Shown here one piece after another: positions 23,662 to 33,429 of a stretch of 41,182 nucleotides of DNA. The stretch's first letter is position 1, and every line of letters starts with the position of its first letter. This DNA is from Acidimicrobiales bacterium. GTDB lineage: Bacteria > Actinomycetota > Acidimicrobiia > Acidimicrobiales > RAAP-2. The position numbers and the translations under genes are program-made. The stretch lies in NCBI GenBank assembly GCA_030044045.1, contig JASHWO010000143.1:1-41182 (forward strand), read 5' to 3'. The notes under the pieces were generated by a model. It was not told the DNA's origin. It saw only the letters and a program-made list of their open reading frames with translations, and made no database searches.

Positions 23662-25881
23662 GTGACCGAACCCACCATCATCTACACCCACACCGACGAG
23701 GCGCCGGCCCTGGCGACCTCCTCCTTCCTCCCGGTGGTCCAGGCCTACGCGGCCACCGCCGGGGTGCGGGTCGAGACCCGGGACATCTCCCTGGCCGGCC
23801 GCATCCTGGCCGCCTTCCCGGAGTACCTGGCCGAGGGCCAGCGGGTCCCCGACGCCCTGGCCGAGCTGGGCGAGCTGACCCGCTCCCCCGAGGCCAACAT
23901 CATCAAGCTGCCGAACATCTCGGCCTCCGTCCCCCAGCTGAAGGCCGCCGTGGCCGAGCTGCAGCAGCAGGGGTTCCCCCTCCCCCCCTACCCCGACGAC
24001 CCGGCGTCCGACGAGGAGCGCGACGTCCGCGTCCGCTACGACCGCATCAAAGGCAGCGCCGTCAACCCGGTGCTGCGCCAGGGCAACTCCGACCGCCGGG
24101 CTCCGAGCTCGGTCAAGCGCTATGCCCGGACCCACCCGCACCGGATGGGCCCGTGGTCGCCCGCCTCGCGCACCAACGTCGCCCACATGGCCGGCGGCGA
24201 CTTCCGCTCCACCGAGCGGTCGGCCGTGATCGAGGCCGAGGACACCCTGCGCATCGAGCTGGCCGGCGCCGACGGGGAGGTCACCGTGCTACGGGAGGCC
24301 GTGCCGGTGCTGGCCGGCGAGGTGGTCGACGTGTCGGTGATGCGCCTCGCGCCGCTCCGCGAGTTCCTGGCCGCCCAGGTGGTCAGGGCCAAAGAGGAGG
24401 GCGTGCTCTTCTCCGTGCACCTGAAGGCCACCATGATGAAGGTCTCGGACCCGATCGTCTTCGGCCACGCCGTGCGGGCCTACTTCCCCGAGACCTTCGC
24501 CTGCTACGGCGAGGTGCTGGCGGCCGCCGGCCTCAGCCCGAACGACGGCCTGGGCGCCGTCTTCGCCGGCCTGGGCGCCCTGCCCGAGGGCCCGGCGATC
24601 CGGGCGTCGTTCGACGCCGAGCTGGCCGCCGGCCCGGCCCTGGCCATGGTCGACTCGGACCGGGGCATCACCAACCTCCACGTACCCAGCGACGTGATCG
24701 TGGACGCCTCGATGCCGGCCATGATCCGGAGCTCCGGCCACATGTGGGGCCCCGACGGCCAGGAGCACGACACCCTGGCCGTGATCCCCGACGGCAGCTA
24801 CGCCGGCGTGTACCAGGCGGTGATCGACGACTGCCGGGCCCACGGCGCCCTCGACCCGGCCACCATGGGCTCGGTGCCCAACGTCGGGCTGATGGCCCAG
24901 GCCGCCGAAGAGTACGGCAGCCACGACAAGACGTTCGAGATCTCCCGGGCCGGCACCGTCCGAGTGGTGGACGGCTCGGGGGCGGTGGTGCTCGAGCAGC
25001 CGGTGGCCCCGGGCGACGTCTTCCGCATGTGCCAGACCAAGGACGTGCCGATCCGCGACTGGGTCCGCCTGGCCGTGGAGCGGGCCCGCATCACCGGCGA
25101 CCCGGCCGTGTTCTGGCTGGACCCGCAGCGGGCCCACGACGCCAACCTGATCGCCAAGGTGCGCGCTTACCTGCCCGAGCACGACACGGAGGGCCTGCAG
25201 ATCGAGATCATGGCCCCGGCCGAGGCCACCGCCTTCTCCCTGGCTCGGATCCGGCGCGGCGAGAACACGATCTCGGTCACCGGCAACGTGCTGCGGGACT
25301 ACCTGACCGACCTCTTCCCCATCCTGGAGCTGGGCACCAGCGCCAAGATGCTCTCCATCGTCCCCCTGCTGGCCGGGGGCGGCCTGTTCGAGACGGGCGC
25401 CGGCGGCTCCGCCCCGAAGCACGTCCAGCAGCTCCTGGCCGAGGACTACCTGCGCTGGGACAGCCTGGGCGAGTTCTTGGCCCTGGCCAGCAGCTTCGAG
25501 CTCCTGGCCCGGCACACCGGCAACGCCCGGGCCGCTGTGCTGGCCACCACCCTCGACCGGGCCACCGGGACCTTCCTGGAGCGCGACAAGTCGCCCACCC
25601 GCAAGCTGGGCGGCATCGACAACCGGGGCAGCCACTTCTCCCTGGCCCTCTACTGGGCCCAGGAGCTGGCGGCCCAGACCGAGAACCCGGCCCTGGCCGC
25701 CACCTTCACCCCCTTGGCCGAGACCCTGGCGCAGGACGAGCAGGCCATCGTGGACGAGCTGGTGGCCGTCCAGGGCGCCCCGGTGGACATTGGCGGCTAC
25801 TACCATCCCGACCCGGCGAAGGCGTCCGCCGTGATGCGGCCCTCGCCCACCTTCAACCAGGCCCTGGCTTCCCTCGACTGA
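23662..25881 (+). CDS. icd: Isocitrate dehydrogenase, NADP-dependent, monomeric type
   Basis: 739-aa protein, the full length of the monomeric IDH family, which is unrelated in size to the usual 45-kDa dimer. It converts isocitrate to 2-oxoglutarate with NADP in the TCA cycle. Family segments seen are [15 protein letters not shown] at the start, [45 protein letters not shown] and [12 protein letters not shown] near the C terminus. The start is GTG 23662 without a strong ribosome site. It is divergent from mdh and convergent with metF, with only 14 bases between the stops. Confidence 0.96.
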   Translation: MTEPTIIYTHTDEAPALATSSFLPVVQAYAATAGVRVETRDISLAGRILAAFPEYLAEGQRVPDALAELGELTRSPEANIIKLPNISASVPQLKAAVAELQQQGFPLPPYPDDPASDEERDVRVRYDRIKGSAVNPVLRQGNSDRRAPSSVKRYARTHPHRMGPWSPASRTNVAHMAGGDFRSTERSAVIEAEDTLRIELAGADGEVTVLREAVPVLAGEVVDVSVMRLAPLREFLAAQVVRAKEEGVLFSVHLKATMMKVSDPIVFGHAVRAYFPETFACYGEVLAAAGLSPNDGLGAVFAGLGALPEGPAIRASFDAELAAGPALAMVDSDRGITNLHVPSDVIVDASMPAMIRSSGHMWGPDGQEHDTLAVIPDGSYAGVYQAVIDDCRAHGALDPATMGSVPNVGLMAQAAEEYGSHDKTFEISRAGTVRVVDGSGAVVLEQPVAPGDVFRMCQTKDVPIRDWVRLAVERARITGDPAVFWLDPQRAHDANLIAKVRAYLPEHDTEGLQIEIMAPAEATAFSLARIRRGENTISVTGNVLRDYLTDLFPILELGTSAKMLSIVPLLAGGGLFETGAGGSAPKHVQQLLAEDYLRWDSLGEFLALASSFELLARHTGNARAAVLATTLDRATGTFLERDKSPTRKLGGIDNRGSHFSLALYWAQELAAQTENPALAATFTPLAETLAQDEQAIVDELVAVQGAPVDIGGYYHPDPAKASAVMRPSPTFNQALASLD

Positions 25882-25895
25882 CCCCGCCCCGCTGC

Positions 25896-26774
25896 CTACC
25901 CGGCGACCGACAGCTCCGGCGCCAAGCCCAGGGCGGCGTAGATCTCCCGGGTCGCGCTCGACCGATTGAGCGTGTAGAAGTGCAAGCCCGGCGCGCCGGC
26001 GTCGAGCAGGGCCTGGCAGAGCTCGGTGGCCATGGCCACCCCCTCCCGCCGGACCGCTTCCTTGCCGCCGGCGGCGTCGGCTGCCTCCAGCTGGGCCACC
26101 GCCCAGCCCGGCACCGGGGCCCCCATGGTGGCCATCCGCCCCACCGAGGAGAGCGAGGTGACCGGCATGATGCCCGGCAGCACCGGCTGGTGGACGTCCC
26201 GAGCCGCCAGGTCCTCCATCAGCGACAGGTACTCCCCCACCTCGAAGAAGAACTGCGTGGCCGCAAAGTCGGCCAGCCGCAGCTTCTCGGCCAGCCGGTC
26301 CCGGTCGGCGACCAGGTCGGGCGAAGCCGGATGGCCGGCCGGGTGGGCCGCCACTCCGATCGAGAAGCCGCCGATGGCCCGGGCCAGCGCCACCAGCTCG
26401 ACGGCGTGGGCCAGCTCGCCCGGGCCGTCGGCCGGGTCGGCCGGCGGGTCGCCGCCCAAGGCCATCAGGTTCTCCACCCCGGCCCGGCGGTAGTCGACCA
26501 GGATCTCGGCCAGCTCCAGCCGGGTGTGGGCCACGCAGATCAGGTGGGCCATGGGGTTCAGCGAGGTGGTGTGGAGCATCCCGGTCACCAGGTCGTAGGT
26601 GCGCTGCCGGGAGGCCCGGCCGCCGCGGTAGGTCACCGAGACGAACGACGGCTTCAACGGCTCCAGGTCGCGCAGGGTGGCGGCCAGGGTCGCCTGCTCG
26701 GCGTCGCTCTTGGGCGGGAAGAACTCGAAGGAGTACGTCGGGCCGGCCGCCAGCAGGGCGGCGATGCTGGTCAC
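25896..26774 (-). CDS. metF: 5,10-Methylenetetrahydrofolate reductase
   Basis: 292-aa flavoenzyme that reduces methylene-tetrahydrofolate to methyl-tetrahydrofolate for methionine synthesis. The N terminus YSFEFFPPKSDAEQ carries the conserved Glu, followed by SVTYRGG, NLMALGGDPP and LPGIMPVTS, all family hallmarks. The start is GTG 26774, 49 bases after the cupin gene, as the last gene of a purN-purH-folD-cupin-metF run on one strand. Length is normal. Confidence 0.95.
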   Translation of the reverse strand: MTSIAALLAAGPTYSFEFFPPKSDAEQATLAATLRDLEPLKPSFVSVTYRGGRASRQRTYDLVTGMLHTTSLNPMAHLICVAHTRLELAEILVDYRRAGVENLMALGGDPPADPADGPGELAHAVELVALARAIGGFSIGVAAHPAGHPASPDLVADRDRLAEKLRLADFAATQFFFEVGEYLSLMEDLAARDVHQPVLPGIMPVTSLSSVGRMATMGAPVPGWAVAQLEAADAAGGKEAVRREGVAMATELCQALLDAGAPGLHFYTLNRSSATREIYAALGLAPELSVAG

Positions 26775-26823
26775 GACGGCGAATTGTACCGTTCAGCCCG
26801 CCGCCCCGGCCCGCCCCGGGTCG

Positions 26824-27195
26824 TCATCTCGTGCGGGCCGGGCCCCCGGCCCGGCCGAAGTCGTCCTCCAGGCGGACGATGTCGTCCTCGCCGAAGTAGT
26901 CGCCGTGCTGCACCTCGACGAACACCAGGTCGCCCTCACCGGTGTTCTCGATGCGATGGGCGGCGCCGACCGGCACGTCCACCGCCTCGCCGGCGACCAC
27001 CGGCCGGGCCGCCCCGTCGATGGTCACCGTGCCCTGCCCGCTGACCACGAACCAGTGCTCCGACCGCCGAGCGTGGCGCTGGTAGCTGAGCCGCTTGCCC
27101 GGCCGCACCACGATGCGCTTCACCTTGTGGTCGTGGGCCTCGTCGTCCAGCACCATGTACGACCCCCAGGGCCGCTCCTCGTGCTCCCCGGTCAT
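26824..27195 (-). CDS. Cupin protein, type II mannose-6-phosphate isomerase-like
   Basis: 123-aa single cupin domain: [42 protein letters not shown] and [20 protein letters not shown]. These match the C-terminal isomerase domain of mannose-1-phosphate guanylyltransferase/isomerase proteins, here as a stand-alone protein. Metal-binding His and Glu residues ([13 protein letters not shown]) are kept. Its ATG overlaps the folD stop (ATGA), so it is translationally coupled to folate genes, an unexpected partner. It may interconvert mannose-6-P and fructose-6-P; actual substrate is inferred from the family. Confidence 0.85.
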   Translation of the reverse strand: MTGEHEERPWGSYMVLDDEAHDHKVKRIVVRPGKRLSYQRHARRSEHWFVVSGQGTVTIDGAARPVVAGEAVDVPVGAAHRIENTGEGDLVFVEVQHGDYFGEDDIVRLEDDFGRAGGPARTR

Positions 27196-28046
27196 GCCCG
27201 GCGCTCCGCCGCCCGCACCGCGTTCCGCAGCAACATGGCCCGGGTCATCGGGCCCACCCCGCCGATGCGGGGCGTGATCCAACCGGCCACCTCGGCCACC
27301 TCCTCGTCCACGTCGGAGAGGAGCTTGCGCCCCTCCCAGCTCGTCCCCGCCCCCACCACCGCCGCCCCTGGCTTGACCATGTCGGGGGTCACCAGCCCGG
27401 CCCGGCCGGCGGCGGCCACCACCACGTCGCCCTGGCGGACCAGCCCGGCCAGGTCGTCCACCCCGGTGTGCACCACGGTCACCGCGGCGTTGCACCACGG
27501 CCGCTTCAGGGCCAGCAGCAGGGCCAGCGGTCGGCCGATGGTCAGCCCCCGGCCGATCACCACCACGTGGCGACCCTCCACCGGCACGTCGAAGGCGTGC
27601 AGCAGCTCCACGATCCCCGCCGGGGTGCAGGGCAGTGGCCCGGGGGCCCCCATGACCAGCCGGCCCAGGTTCACCGGGTGCAGCCCGTCCACGTCCTTCT
27701 CCGGGTCCACTGCCAGCAGCACCCGCTCCTCGTCCAGGCCGGCGGGCAGCGGGAGCTGGACCAGGTAGGCGTGGACGGCCGGGTCGGCGTTGCACCGGGC
27801 CACCACGGCCTCCACGTCGGCCTGGGTGGCGTCGGCCGGCAGGTGCTCGTGGAACGAGGCGATGCCCACCTCGGCGCAGTCCTCGTGCTTCATGGCCACG
27901 TAGCGGGCGCTGGGGCCGTCGTCGCCCACCAGCACCGTGCCCAGGCCCACCGGCACCCCCTCGGCGCGCAACCGGGCCACCCGGTCGGCCACCTCGGCCC
28001 GGATGCGGGCGGCCAGCCACTCCCCGTCGAGCAGGATCGCCGTCAT
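27192..28046 (-). CDS. folD: Bifunctional methylene-THF dehydrogenase / methenyl-THF cyclohydrolase
   Basis: 284-aa enzyme that oxidises methylene-THF and hydrolyses methenyl-THF to 10-formyl-THF, the donor used by PurN and PurH, which are encoded just upstream. Visible motifs are the [14 protein letters not shown] helix with the catalytic Lys, [30 protein letters not shown] and the NADP-binding [13 protein letters not shown]. The start is ATG 28046, 35 bases after purH. It overlaps the cupin gene. Confidence 0.96.
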   Translation of the reverse strand: MTAILLDGEWLAARIRAEVADRVARLRAEGVPVGLGTVLVGDDGPSARYVAMKHEDCAEVGIASFHEHLPADATQADVEAVVARCNADPAVHAYLVQLPLPAGLDEERVLLAVDPEKDVDGLHPVNLGRLVMGAPGPLPCTPAGIVELLHAFDVPVEGRHVVVIGRGLTIGRPLALLLALKRPWCNAAVTVVHTGVDDLAGLVRQGDVVVAAAGRAGLVTPDMVKPGAAVVGAGTSWEGRKLLSDVDEEVAEVAGWITPRIGGVGPMTRAMLLRNAVRAAERRA

Positions 28047-28081
28047 ATCAGGCAGGGGGACATGTCAGGTAGTGGGGCACG

Positions 28082-29665
28082 TCAGTGCCGGAAGTGCCGC
28101 TCGCCGGTGTGGACCATGGCCAGGCCGGCGGCGTCGGCCGCCGCCGTGACCTCGGCGTCACGCACCGAGCCGCCGGGCTGGACGATCGCCGCCACCCCGG
28201 CCCGGGCCAGCACCTCCAGGCCGTCGGGGAAAGGAAAGTAGGCGTCGCTGGCCCCGGCCCCGCCCCGGGCCCGCTCCCCCGCCTTGGTCACCGCCAGCTC
28301 GGCCGCCACCACCCGCGACTGCTGGCCGGCGCCCACCCCTACCGCCTGGCCGGCGGTGACCACGGCGACGGCGTTGGAGGTGGTGCGCCCGCAGACCCGC
28401 CAGGCCAGCACCAGGTCGCGCCACTGCGTCTCGGTCGGGGCGACCTTGGTGACCACCTTCCAGCCGGCCGGGTCGGAGAGGAAGCGGTCGGGCTCCTGCA
28501 CCAGCACCGAAGCGCCCAGGCTGCGCAGCTGTCGGCCGGCCGGCTCGGGGGCCGGGGCGGCCAGCAAGCGGGTGGCCTTGCGCTTGGCGCGCAGGCGGGC
28601 CACGGCCGCCTCGGCGAACGACGGCGCCACCACGACGTCGGTCATGGGACCGGCCGCCATCACCTCGGCCACCTCGGCCGTCACCTCCCCACCCACGGCC
28701 ACGATGCCCCCGAAGGCCGAGACCGGGTCGCACTCGAGCGCCCGCTGGTAGGCAGTGGCCAGGTCCGGGGCCACCGCCGCCCCGCACGGGTTGGCGTGCT
28801 TCACGATGGCCACCGCCGCCGTACCGCCGCTCCCGGCGGGCGCAGGCCCCAGCCCGGCATCGGCCGCCAGCTCGTGCACCAGCCGCCAGGCGGCGTCGGC
28901 GTCGAACAGGTTCAGGTAGGAGAGGGCGGTGCCGCCGTGCTGGACCACCCCGTCCCACCAGCTCTCCCGGCCGGCCAGACGGTACCGGGCGCCGGCCTGG
29001 TGGGGGTTCTCGCCGTAGCGGAGGTCCTGGGCCCGCTCCAGCGTGAGGTGGATCGTCGGCGGGAGGAGGACGTGGTCCGCCGCGCCGTCGGGTGCCGGGA
29101 CCGGCGCGGCGGCCCCCGGATCCCCGTCGAACCAGGAGACGATGGCCGCGTCGTAGGCCGCCGTGTGGGCGAAGGCCGCCCGGGCCAGGCGGTGCCGGGT
29201 GGCATCGGACAGGGCGCCCCCGGCCCGCAGCTCGGCCAGCACCCCGGGGTAGTCGGCCGGCGAGGTGACGATGCCCACGTGGGCGAAGTTCTTGGCCGCC
29301 GCCCGCACCATGGTGGGCCCGCCCACGTCGATCAGCTCCACCGAGGGGTCGGAGCGGAAGGGGTAGAGGTTGGAGACCACCAGGTCGATGGGCTCGATGC
29401 CCTGGGCCTCGAGGTCGGCCAGGTGGGAGGGGACGGAGCGGTCGGCCAGGATCCCGCCGTGGATACGCGGGTGCAGGGTCTTGACCCGGCCGCCCAGCAT
29501 CTCCGGGGAGCCGGTGACCTCGGCCACCTGGCGGTGGGCGATGCCCGCGGCCTCCAGGGCGGCGGCGGTATTGCCGCTGGCCACCAGCTCCCAACCGAGG
29601 TCGGCCAGCCCCCGGGCCAGGTCCTCCAGGCCCGTCTTGTCGTACACCGACAGCAGCGCCCTCAC
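28082..29665 (-). CDS. purH: Bifunctional AICAR transformylase / IMP cyclohydrolase
   Basis: 527 aa. It catalyses the last two steps of IMP synthesis. The N-terminal cyclohydrolase domain begins [18 protein letters not shown] and has [14 protein letters not shown] and [16 protein letters not shown]. The C-terminal transformylase domain has the KHANPCG motif and ends in [14 protein letters not shown]...[11 protein letters not shown]. The start is GTG 29665, chosen because it gives the family N terminus, overlaps the purN stop (GTGA) and has GAGGAGG ten bases upstream. The longer upstream frame is purN read out of frame. Confidence 0.96.
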   Translation of the reverse strand: MRALLSVYDKTGLEDLARGLADLGWELVASGNTAAALEAAGIAHRQVAEVTGSPEMLGGRVKTLHPRIHGGILADRSVPSHLADLEAQGIEPIDLVVSNLYPFRSDPSVELIDVGGPTMVRAAAKNFAHVGIVTSPADYPGVLAELRAGGALSDATRHRLARAAFAHTAAYDAAIVSWFDGDPGAAAPVPAPDGAADHVLLPPTIHLTLERAQDLRYGENPHQAGARYRLAGRESWWDGVVQHGGTALSYLNLFDADAAWRLVHELAADAGLGPAPAGSGGTAAVAIVKHANPCGAAVAPDLATAYQRALECDPVSAFGGIVAVGGEVTAEVAEVMAAGPMTDVVVAPSFAEAAVARLRAKRKATRLLAAPAPEPAGRQLRSLGASVLVQEPDRFLSDPAGWKVVTKVAPTETQWRDLVLAWRVCGRTTSNAVAVVTAGQAVGVGAGQQSRVVAAELAVTKAGERARGGAGASDAYFPFPDGLEVLARAGVAAIVQPGGSVRDAEVTAAADAAGLAMVHTGERHFRH

Positions 29666-30336
29666 GACGCCCGCACCTCCTCGGGGCGGCGGCCCGCCAC
29701 CATCGCCTCTGTCGCCTCGGGCGCCGCTGCCTCGGGCGCCGTCGCCACCATCGCCTCCAGCGTGCCGGTGGCCGCCAGCTCGTCCAGCGCCCGCCGCACG
29801 GTCGCCGGGTACAGCCGCCGCTCCGCCGCCTTGATCCGCTCGTGCAACGACTCGACGGTGTCGCCGGGCGCTACCGCCACCTGCTCCTGGGCCAGGATCG
29901 GGCCGGCGTCCATCTCGACGGTGGCCACGTGCACGGTGCACCCGGTCACCCGAGCCCCGGCAGCCAGGGCGTCGGCCACCGCGTGCCACCCCGGGAAGGC
30001 CGGGAGCAGGGCGGGGTGGGTGTTCAGGATGCGGCCGGGGAAGGCTTCGTGCACCGGCTCGGCCAGCACCGTGCCGAACCCGGCCATGGCCACCAGGTCC
30101 GGGGCGTAGCCGGCCAGCACCGCCGCCACCCGGACCGTGTAGCCCCGGCGGTCGAACCCGGGGCCGAAGCCGCCGTGCTCCCGGCGGTCGACCAGCTCGC
30201 CCGGCACCCCGGCCACCTGGACCACCTCCAGTGCCCGGCAGGGCCGGTCGGCCAGCACCACCGAGACGGGCACCCCGGCGGCCAGCATCGCCTCCAGGAT
30301 CGTCCCGCTGCCCGATGCCAGCACCGCCACCCGCAC
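29662..30336 (-). CDS. purN: Phosphoribosylglycinamide formyltransferase
   Basis: 224 aa. It adds a formyl group from 10-formyl-THF to GAR in purine synthesis. Family features are VRVAVLASGSGTILEAML at the start, MAGFGTVL, ILNTHPALLPAFPGWHAV with the catalytic Asn-x-His, and TVHVATVEMDAGPILAQEQV. The last 35 or so residues (EAMVATAPEAAAPEATEAMVAGRRPEEV) are an Ala/Glu/Pro-rich tail beyond the usual end. The start is GTG 30336; a second GTG six bases on is possible. It is first gene of the purine/folate run and divergent from a secreted phosphoesterase. Confidence 0.94.
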   Translation of the reverse strand: MRVAVLASGSGTILEAMLAAGVPVSVVLADRPCRALEVVQVAGVPGELVDRREHGGFGPGFDRRGYTVRVAAVLAGYAPDLVAMAGFGTVLAEPVHEAFPGRILNTHPALLPAFPGWHAVADALAAGARVTGCTVHVATVEMDAGPILAQEQVAVAPGDTVESLHERIKAAERRLYPATVRRALDELAATGTLEAMVATAPEAAAPEATEAMVAGRRPEEVRAS

Positions 30337-30403
30337 GGTGCTTACCGTACCCGCCTGGGGCCCCACTGCAGGTACTCGGGGTGGCGGGCTACGGTCTCCC
30401 ATC

Positions 30404-31738
30404 GTGGCCGCCCGCTGCACCCGGCGCATCCCCCTCGCCGTCCTGTCGGCAGTGCTGGCCGGCGGCACCCTCCTGGGGCCCGGCATGGCCGGCGCCAGCG
30501 GCTCGGGCTCGGGCGGCGGCTCGGGCGGCATCGTGCGGGCCGCCCTGCCCCCCGGGAAGATCGACCACGTCGTGGTGATCGAGCTGGAGAACGAGGGCTA
30601 CCAGACCACCTTCGGGCCCCACTCCCCGGCCACCTACCTGAACCACGTGCTGCGGCCGAAGGGCGAGCTCCTGGCCGACTACTACGCCATCGGCCACGAC
30701 AGCCTGGACAACTACATCGCCCAGGTGTCCGGCCAGTCGCCCACCACCACAACGCAGGACGACTGCGTCTCGTCGTTCGCCGACGTCTCCCCCGGCACCC
30801 CCGCCGCCGACGGCCAGGTGAAGGGCGAGGGTTGCGTCTACCCGCCGAGCGTGGCGACCATCGCCACACAGCTCGACGCCAAGTACCCGCCGAACCCCAC
30901 CACCCACGTGGCCTCCTGGCGGGCCTACGAGGAAGACATGGGAAACACACCGGCCCGAGACGGCGGCGTGGCCGACCCCACCGGCGGGACCGACTGCGCC
31001 CATCCGGCCACCGGCGGCGTGTCGGCCGTGGTGGCCACGCCCACCGACCAGTACGTGACCCGGCACGACCCCTTCGTGTGGTTCCGGTCGATCATCGACG
31101 ACCCGGCCCTCTGCGACGCCAACGTGGTGCCGCTGGGCACGTTGGGGCCCACCGGCACGCCGGCCCCCTCGGGCCACCTGGTGCGGGACTTCTCCAAGGC
31201 CGGCACCACCCCCCGCTTCGCCTTCGTCACCCCCGACACCTGCGACGACGGCCACGACACACCGTGCACCGGCACCAACAGCACAGGCACCCACCAGGGC
31301 GGCCTGGTCGGCGCCGACGACTTCCTGCAGCACTGGATGCCCACCATCCTCGACTCCCCGGCCTACCGCTCCGGGTCGATGCTGGTGGTGATCACCTTCG
31401 ACGAGTCCGACGCCGACCCCTCCACCTTCCCGACAGAGGCCGACGCCTGCTGCGGCGAGCAACCCGGGCCGAACGTGGCCGCCCCCGGGGACTCGACGGC
31501 CACCGCCGACGCCCAGGCCCCCGGCGGCGGGCGCATCGGCGCCCTGCTGCTGAACAGCCGCTACCTCCGGCCGGGCAGCGTGGACACCACCGGCCGCTAC
31601 GACCACTACTCGGCGCTGCGCAGCTACGAGGATCTGCTGGGCCTCACCACCGGCGGCACCGACGGCCACGGCCACCTGGGCTGGGCCGCCGCCCCGGGCC
31701 TGAAACCCTTCGGCAAGGACGTCTTCAACCGCTCCTGA
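30404..31738 (+). CDS. Secreted phosphoesterase-family protein
   Basis: 444 aa from GTG 30404. A basic, hydrophobic N terminus (RCTRRIPLAVLSAVLAGGTLLGPGMAGAS) is a Sec-type signal peptide. The mature part opens with KIDHVVVIELENEGYQ and has DYYAIGHDSLDNYIAQVSGQSP and LVVITFDESDAD. These are the hallmarks of the phosphoesterase family that includes phospholipase C and acid phosphatases, with Glu/Asp/His metal ligands. It probably releases phosphate from external phosphoesters; the precise substrate is unknown. Several cysteines (DCVSSF, GEGCVY, DTCDDG, DACCGE) suggest disulfides. It is divergent from purN and convergent with vapC. Confidence 0.88.
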   Translation: MAARCTRRIPLAVLSAVLAGGTLLGPGMAGASGSGSGGGSGGIVRAALPPGKIDHVVVIELENEGYQTTFGPHSPATYLNHVLRPKGELLADYYAIGHDSLDNYIAQVSGQSPTTTTQDDCVSSFADVSPGTPAADGQVKGEGCVYPPSVATIATQLDAKYPPNPTTHVASWRAYEEDMGNTPARDGGVADPTGGTDCAHPATGGVSAVVATPTDQYVTRHDPFVWFRSIIDDPALCDANVVPLGTLGPTGTPAPSGHLVRDFSKAGTTPRFAFVTPDTCDDGHDTPCTGTNSTGTHQGGLVGADDFLQHWMPTILDSPAYRSGSMLVVITFDESDADPSTFPTEADACCGEQPGPNVAAPGDSTATADAQAPGGGRIGALLLNSRYLRPGSVDTTGRYDHYSALRSYEDLLGLTTGGTDGHGHLGWAAAPGLKPFGKDVFNRS

Positions 31739-31755
31739 CCGCCGGCAAGGCGGTC
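31737..31755. terminator. Hairpin between phosphoesterase and vapC
   Basis: GACCGCC-GGCAA-GGCGGTC, a seven-base perfect stem that overlaps the end of the phosphoesterase stop codon and lies in the 42-base gap between convergent genes. There is no U-tract, so it may work through a factor or in both directions. Confidence 0.5.
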
Positions 31756-31780
31756 GTGCTCCGCCAGCGTCCCGCGACCC

Positions 31781-32203
31781 CTACGGCGCCTCCGAACCGC
31801 CAAGCGCGCCGGCCGGGAGGCGGGCGAGCTCCCGTGACACCAAGTCCCGGACGTCGCAGCTCACGAGCTGGGCGCCCGAGCTCCGGGCTCCCGCCACGTA
31901 CGCCGCGTCGTACACGGAGATGCCGTGCTCCCGGGCGATGGTCTCCGCCTCGGCGACGAGCGACCCCCCGATGCGGACCAGACCACCGTCGTCGGCCACC
32001 GCGGCGACCCGCGCCCGCAACCGGCGAGCCGCGGCGTGATCCCGCCAGGCACACACCGCCACGTTGCTGACCTCGTAGAAGGCCAGGTCAAGGGTGGCCA
32101 GCGGCACGGCGCCCCGGAGCAGCCGGCCGGCGTCCCCGTGGTGCTCGTCGTCGGGGTCCTCGCTGGCCAGCAGGACGCTGGCGTCGAGGAACCACGGGCT
32201 CAA
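31781..32203 (-). CDS. vapC: PIN-domain ribonuclease toxin (VapC family)
   Basis: 140 aa from TTG 32203, which overlaps the antitoxin stop codon. PIN-domain acidic residues are in place: D7 in FLDASVLLASED, E44 in FYEVSN, D99 in VYDAAYVAGA and D117 in LVSCDVRD. Together they bind the metal for RNA cleavage. It is probably held inactive by the upstream-encoded ribbon-helix-helix protein. The TTG start gives a normal-length PIN protein. The target RNA cannot be told from sequence. Confidence 0.9.
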   Translation of the reverse strand: MSPWFLDASVLLASEDPDDEHHGDAGRLLRGAVPLATLDLAFYEVSNVAVCAWRDHAAARRLRARVAAVADDGGLVRIGGSLVAEAETIAREHGISVYDAAYVAGARSSGAQLVSCDVRDLVSRELARLPAGALGGSEAP

Positions 32204-32436
32204 TGCTCGGGCCGGGTCGCCTTGACCAGCTCGGCCACGCCGCCCCCGTGGCCGACGGGAGGCCCGTCCATGCCGTCGATCTCGGCCATCGCCTGGGCAC
32301 GGCGGGCCGTGCGCCGTCGCAGGGTCTCCTCGGCCAGCGCTCGCAAGAAGCCGCTCCGGGTGGTGCCGCGACGATCCGCCTCGATGTCGACGGCCCGCAG
32401 GAGGTCGTCCGGCAGCGACACCATCACCTTGGCCAT
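32200..32436 (-). CDS. vapB: Ribbon-helix-helix antitoxin (VapB family)
   Basis: 78 aa from ATG 32436. MAKVMVSLPDDLLRAVDIEADRRGTTRSGFLRAL is a ribbon-helix-helix DNA-binding fold: beta strand KVMVSLP, then two helices. The C-terminal part (RRAQAMAEIDGM onward) is the expected toxin-binding tail. Toxin and antitoxin reading frames overlap, so they are co-translated. Such antitoxins repress their own promoter; here TATACT ends seven bases before the ATG, suggesting a leaderless mRNA. Confidence 0.88.
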   Translation of the reverse strand: MAKVMVSLPDDLLRAVDIEADRRGTTRSGFLRALAEETLRRRTARRAQAMAEIDGMDGPPVGHGGGVAELVKATRPEH

Positions 32437-32443
32437 CCCCGAC

Positions 32444-32449
32444 AGTATA
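32444..32449 (-). promoter_or_regulatory. -10 element of the vapBC operon, probably leaderless
   Basis: TATACT on the minus strand, five of six matches to the consensus, ends seven bases before the vapB ATG. There is no ribosome site, so transcription probably starts at or next to the ATG. No clear -35 was found. Confidence 0.5.
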
Positions 32450-32505
32450 CCCGGTGTTGCCAATCGGCCTCGGGCGCACCCGGGCACCTGCGCCGACCGG
32501 TAGCC

Positions 32506-33396
32506 CTACCCCAGGCCCTTGACGATCTCCACCATCTTCTCGCCGGCCTCGGTGGGGTTCTGGGCCACGGTCACCCCGGCGTCCGACAGGGCGGCCATCT
32601 TGGCCTGGGCGGTGCCCTGGGAGCCGGAGATGATGGCGCCGGCGTGGCCCATCTTGCGCCCGGGTGGGGCGGTGACCCCGGCGACGTAGGAGACCACCGG
32701 CTTGGTGACGTGGTCGGCGATGAACTCGGCCGCCCGCTCCTCCTCGGAGCCGCCGATCTCGCCGATCATCATGACGGCCTTGGTGTCGGGGTCGGCCTGG
32801 AAGGCGGCCAGGCAGTCGATGAAGTTGGTGCCCGGTACCGGGTCCCCGCCGATGCCCACGCACGTGGTCTGGCCCACGCCCTGCTGGGACAGCTCGTGCA
32901 GAGCCTGGTAGGTGAGGGTGCCCGAGCGGCTGACGATGCCCACCGGGCCACCGGGTAGGGCGATGTCGCCCGAGGTGATGCCGATGTTGCACTTCCCGGG
33001 GGAGATGATCCCCGGGCAGTTCGGCCCCAGCAGCCGGGTGCCGGGGAACTCCTGCACCAGGCGGTTGTAGGTGACGGCCTCGTCCTGGGCCGGGATGCCC
33101 TCGGTGATGCAGACCACGAAGGCGATGCCCGCCTCGGCGGCCTCCAGGATGGCGGCGGCGGCGTGCGGCGGCGGCACCGAGATGAACGAGGCTGTGGCCC
33201 CGGTGGCCGCCACCGCCTCCTTCACGGTGGCGAAGACCGGGATGCCCTCGATCTCCTCGCCCCCCCGCTTCGGGTTGGTGCCGGCCACCACCTTGGTGCC
33301 GTAGGCCTGGTTCCGCAGGCCGTGGTACAGGCCCTGGCTGGTGGGGCTGACGCCCTGGATGACGACGGTGGTGTGCTCGTCGACGAAGATGCTCAC
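32506..33396 (-). CDS. sucD: Succinyl-CoA synthetase, alpha subunit
   Basis: 296-aa subunit that binds CoA and carries the phospho-histidine. H251 lies in GRKMGHAGAIISG. The N-terminal CoA-binding fold (TVVIQGVSPTSQGLYHGLRNQAYGTKVVAGTNPKRGG) and GPNCPGIISPG are intact. With SucC it converts succinyl-CoA to succinate with ATP or GTP formation (TCA cycle). The start is GTG 33396 with an AGGAG site. It lies 33 bases after sucC in the same operon. Confidence 0.97.
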   Translation of the reverse strand: MSIFVDEHTTVVIQGVSPTSQGLYHGLRNQAYGTKVVAGTNPKRGGEEIEGIPVFATVKEAVAATGATASFISVPPPHAAAAILEAAEAGIAFVVCITEGIPAQDEAVTYNRLVQEFPGTRLLGPNCPGIISPGKCNIGITSGDIALPGGPVGIVSRSGTLTYQALHELSQQGVGQTTCVGIGGDPVPGTNFIDCLAAFQADPDTKAVMMIGEIGGSEEERAAEFIADHVTKPVVSYVAGVTAPPGRKMGHAGAIISGSQGTAQAKMAALSDAGVTVAQNPTEAGEKMVEIVKGLG

Positions 33397-33429
33397 GGTT
33401 GCTCCTGCTCCTCGGGTCGTGGGTCGGGG

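Noticed and set aside
24153..27044. Plus-strand open frame of 963 codons across icd and metF
   Set aside because: Arg/Gly/Pro-rich shadow that crosses two convergent, clearly identified genes.
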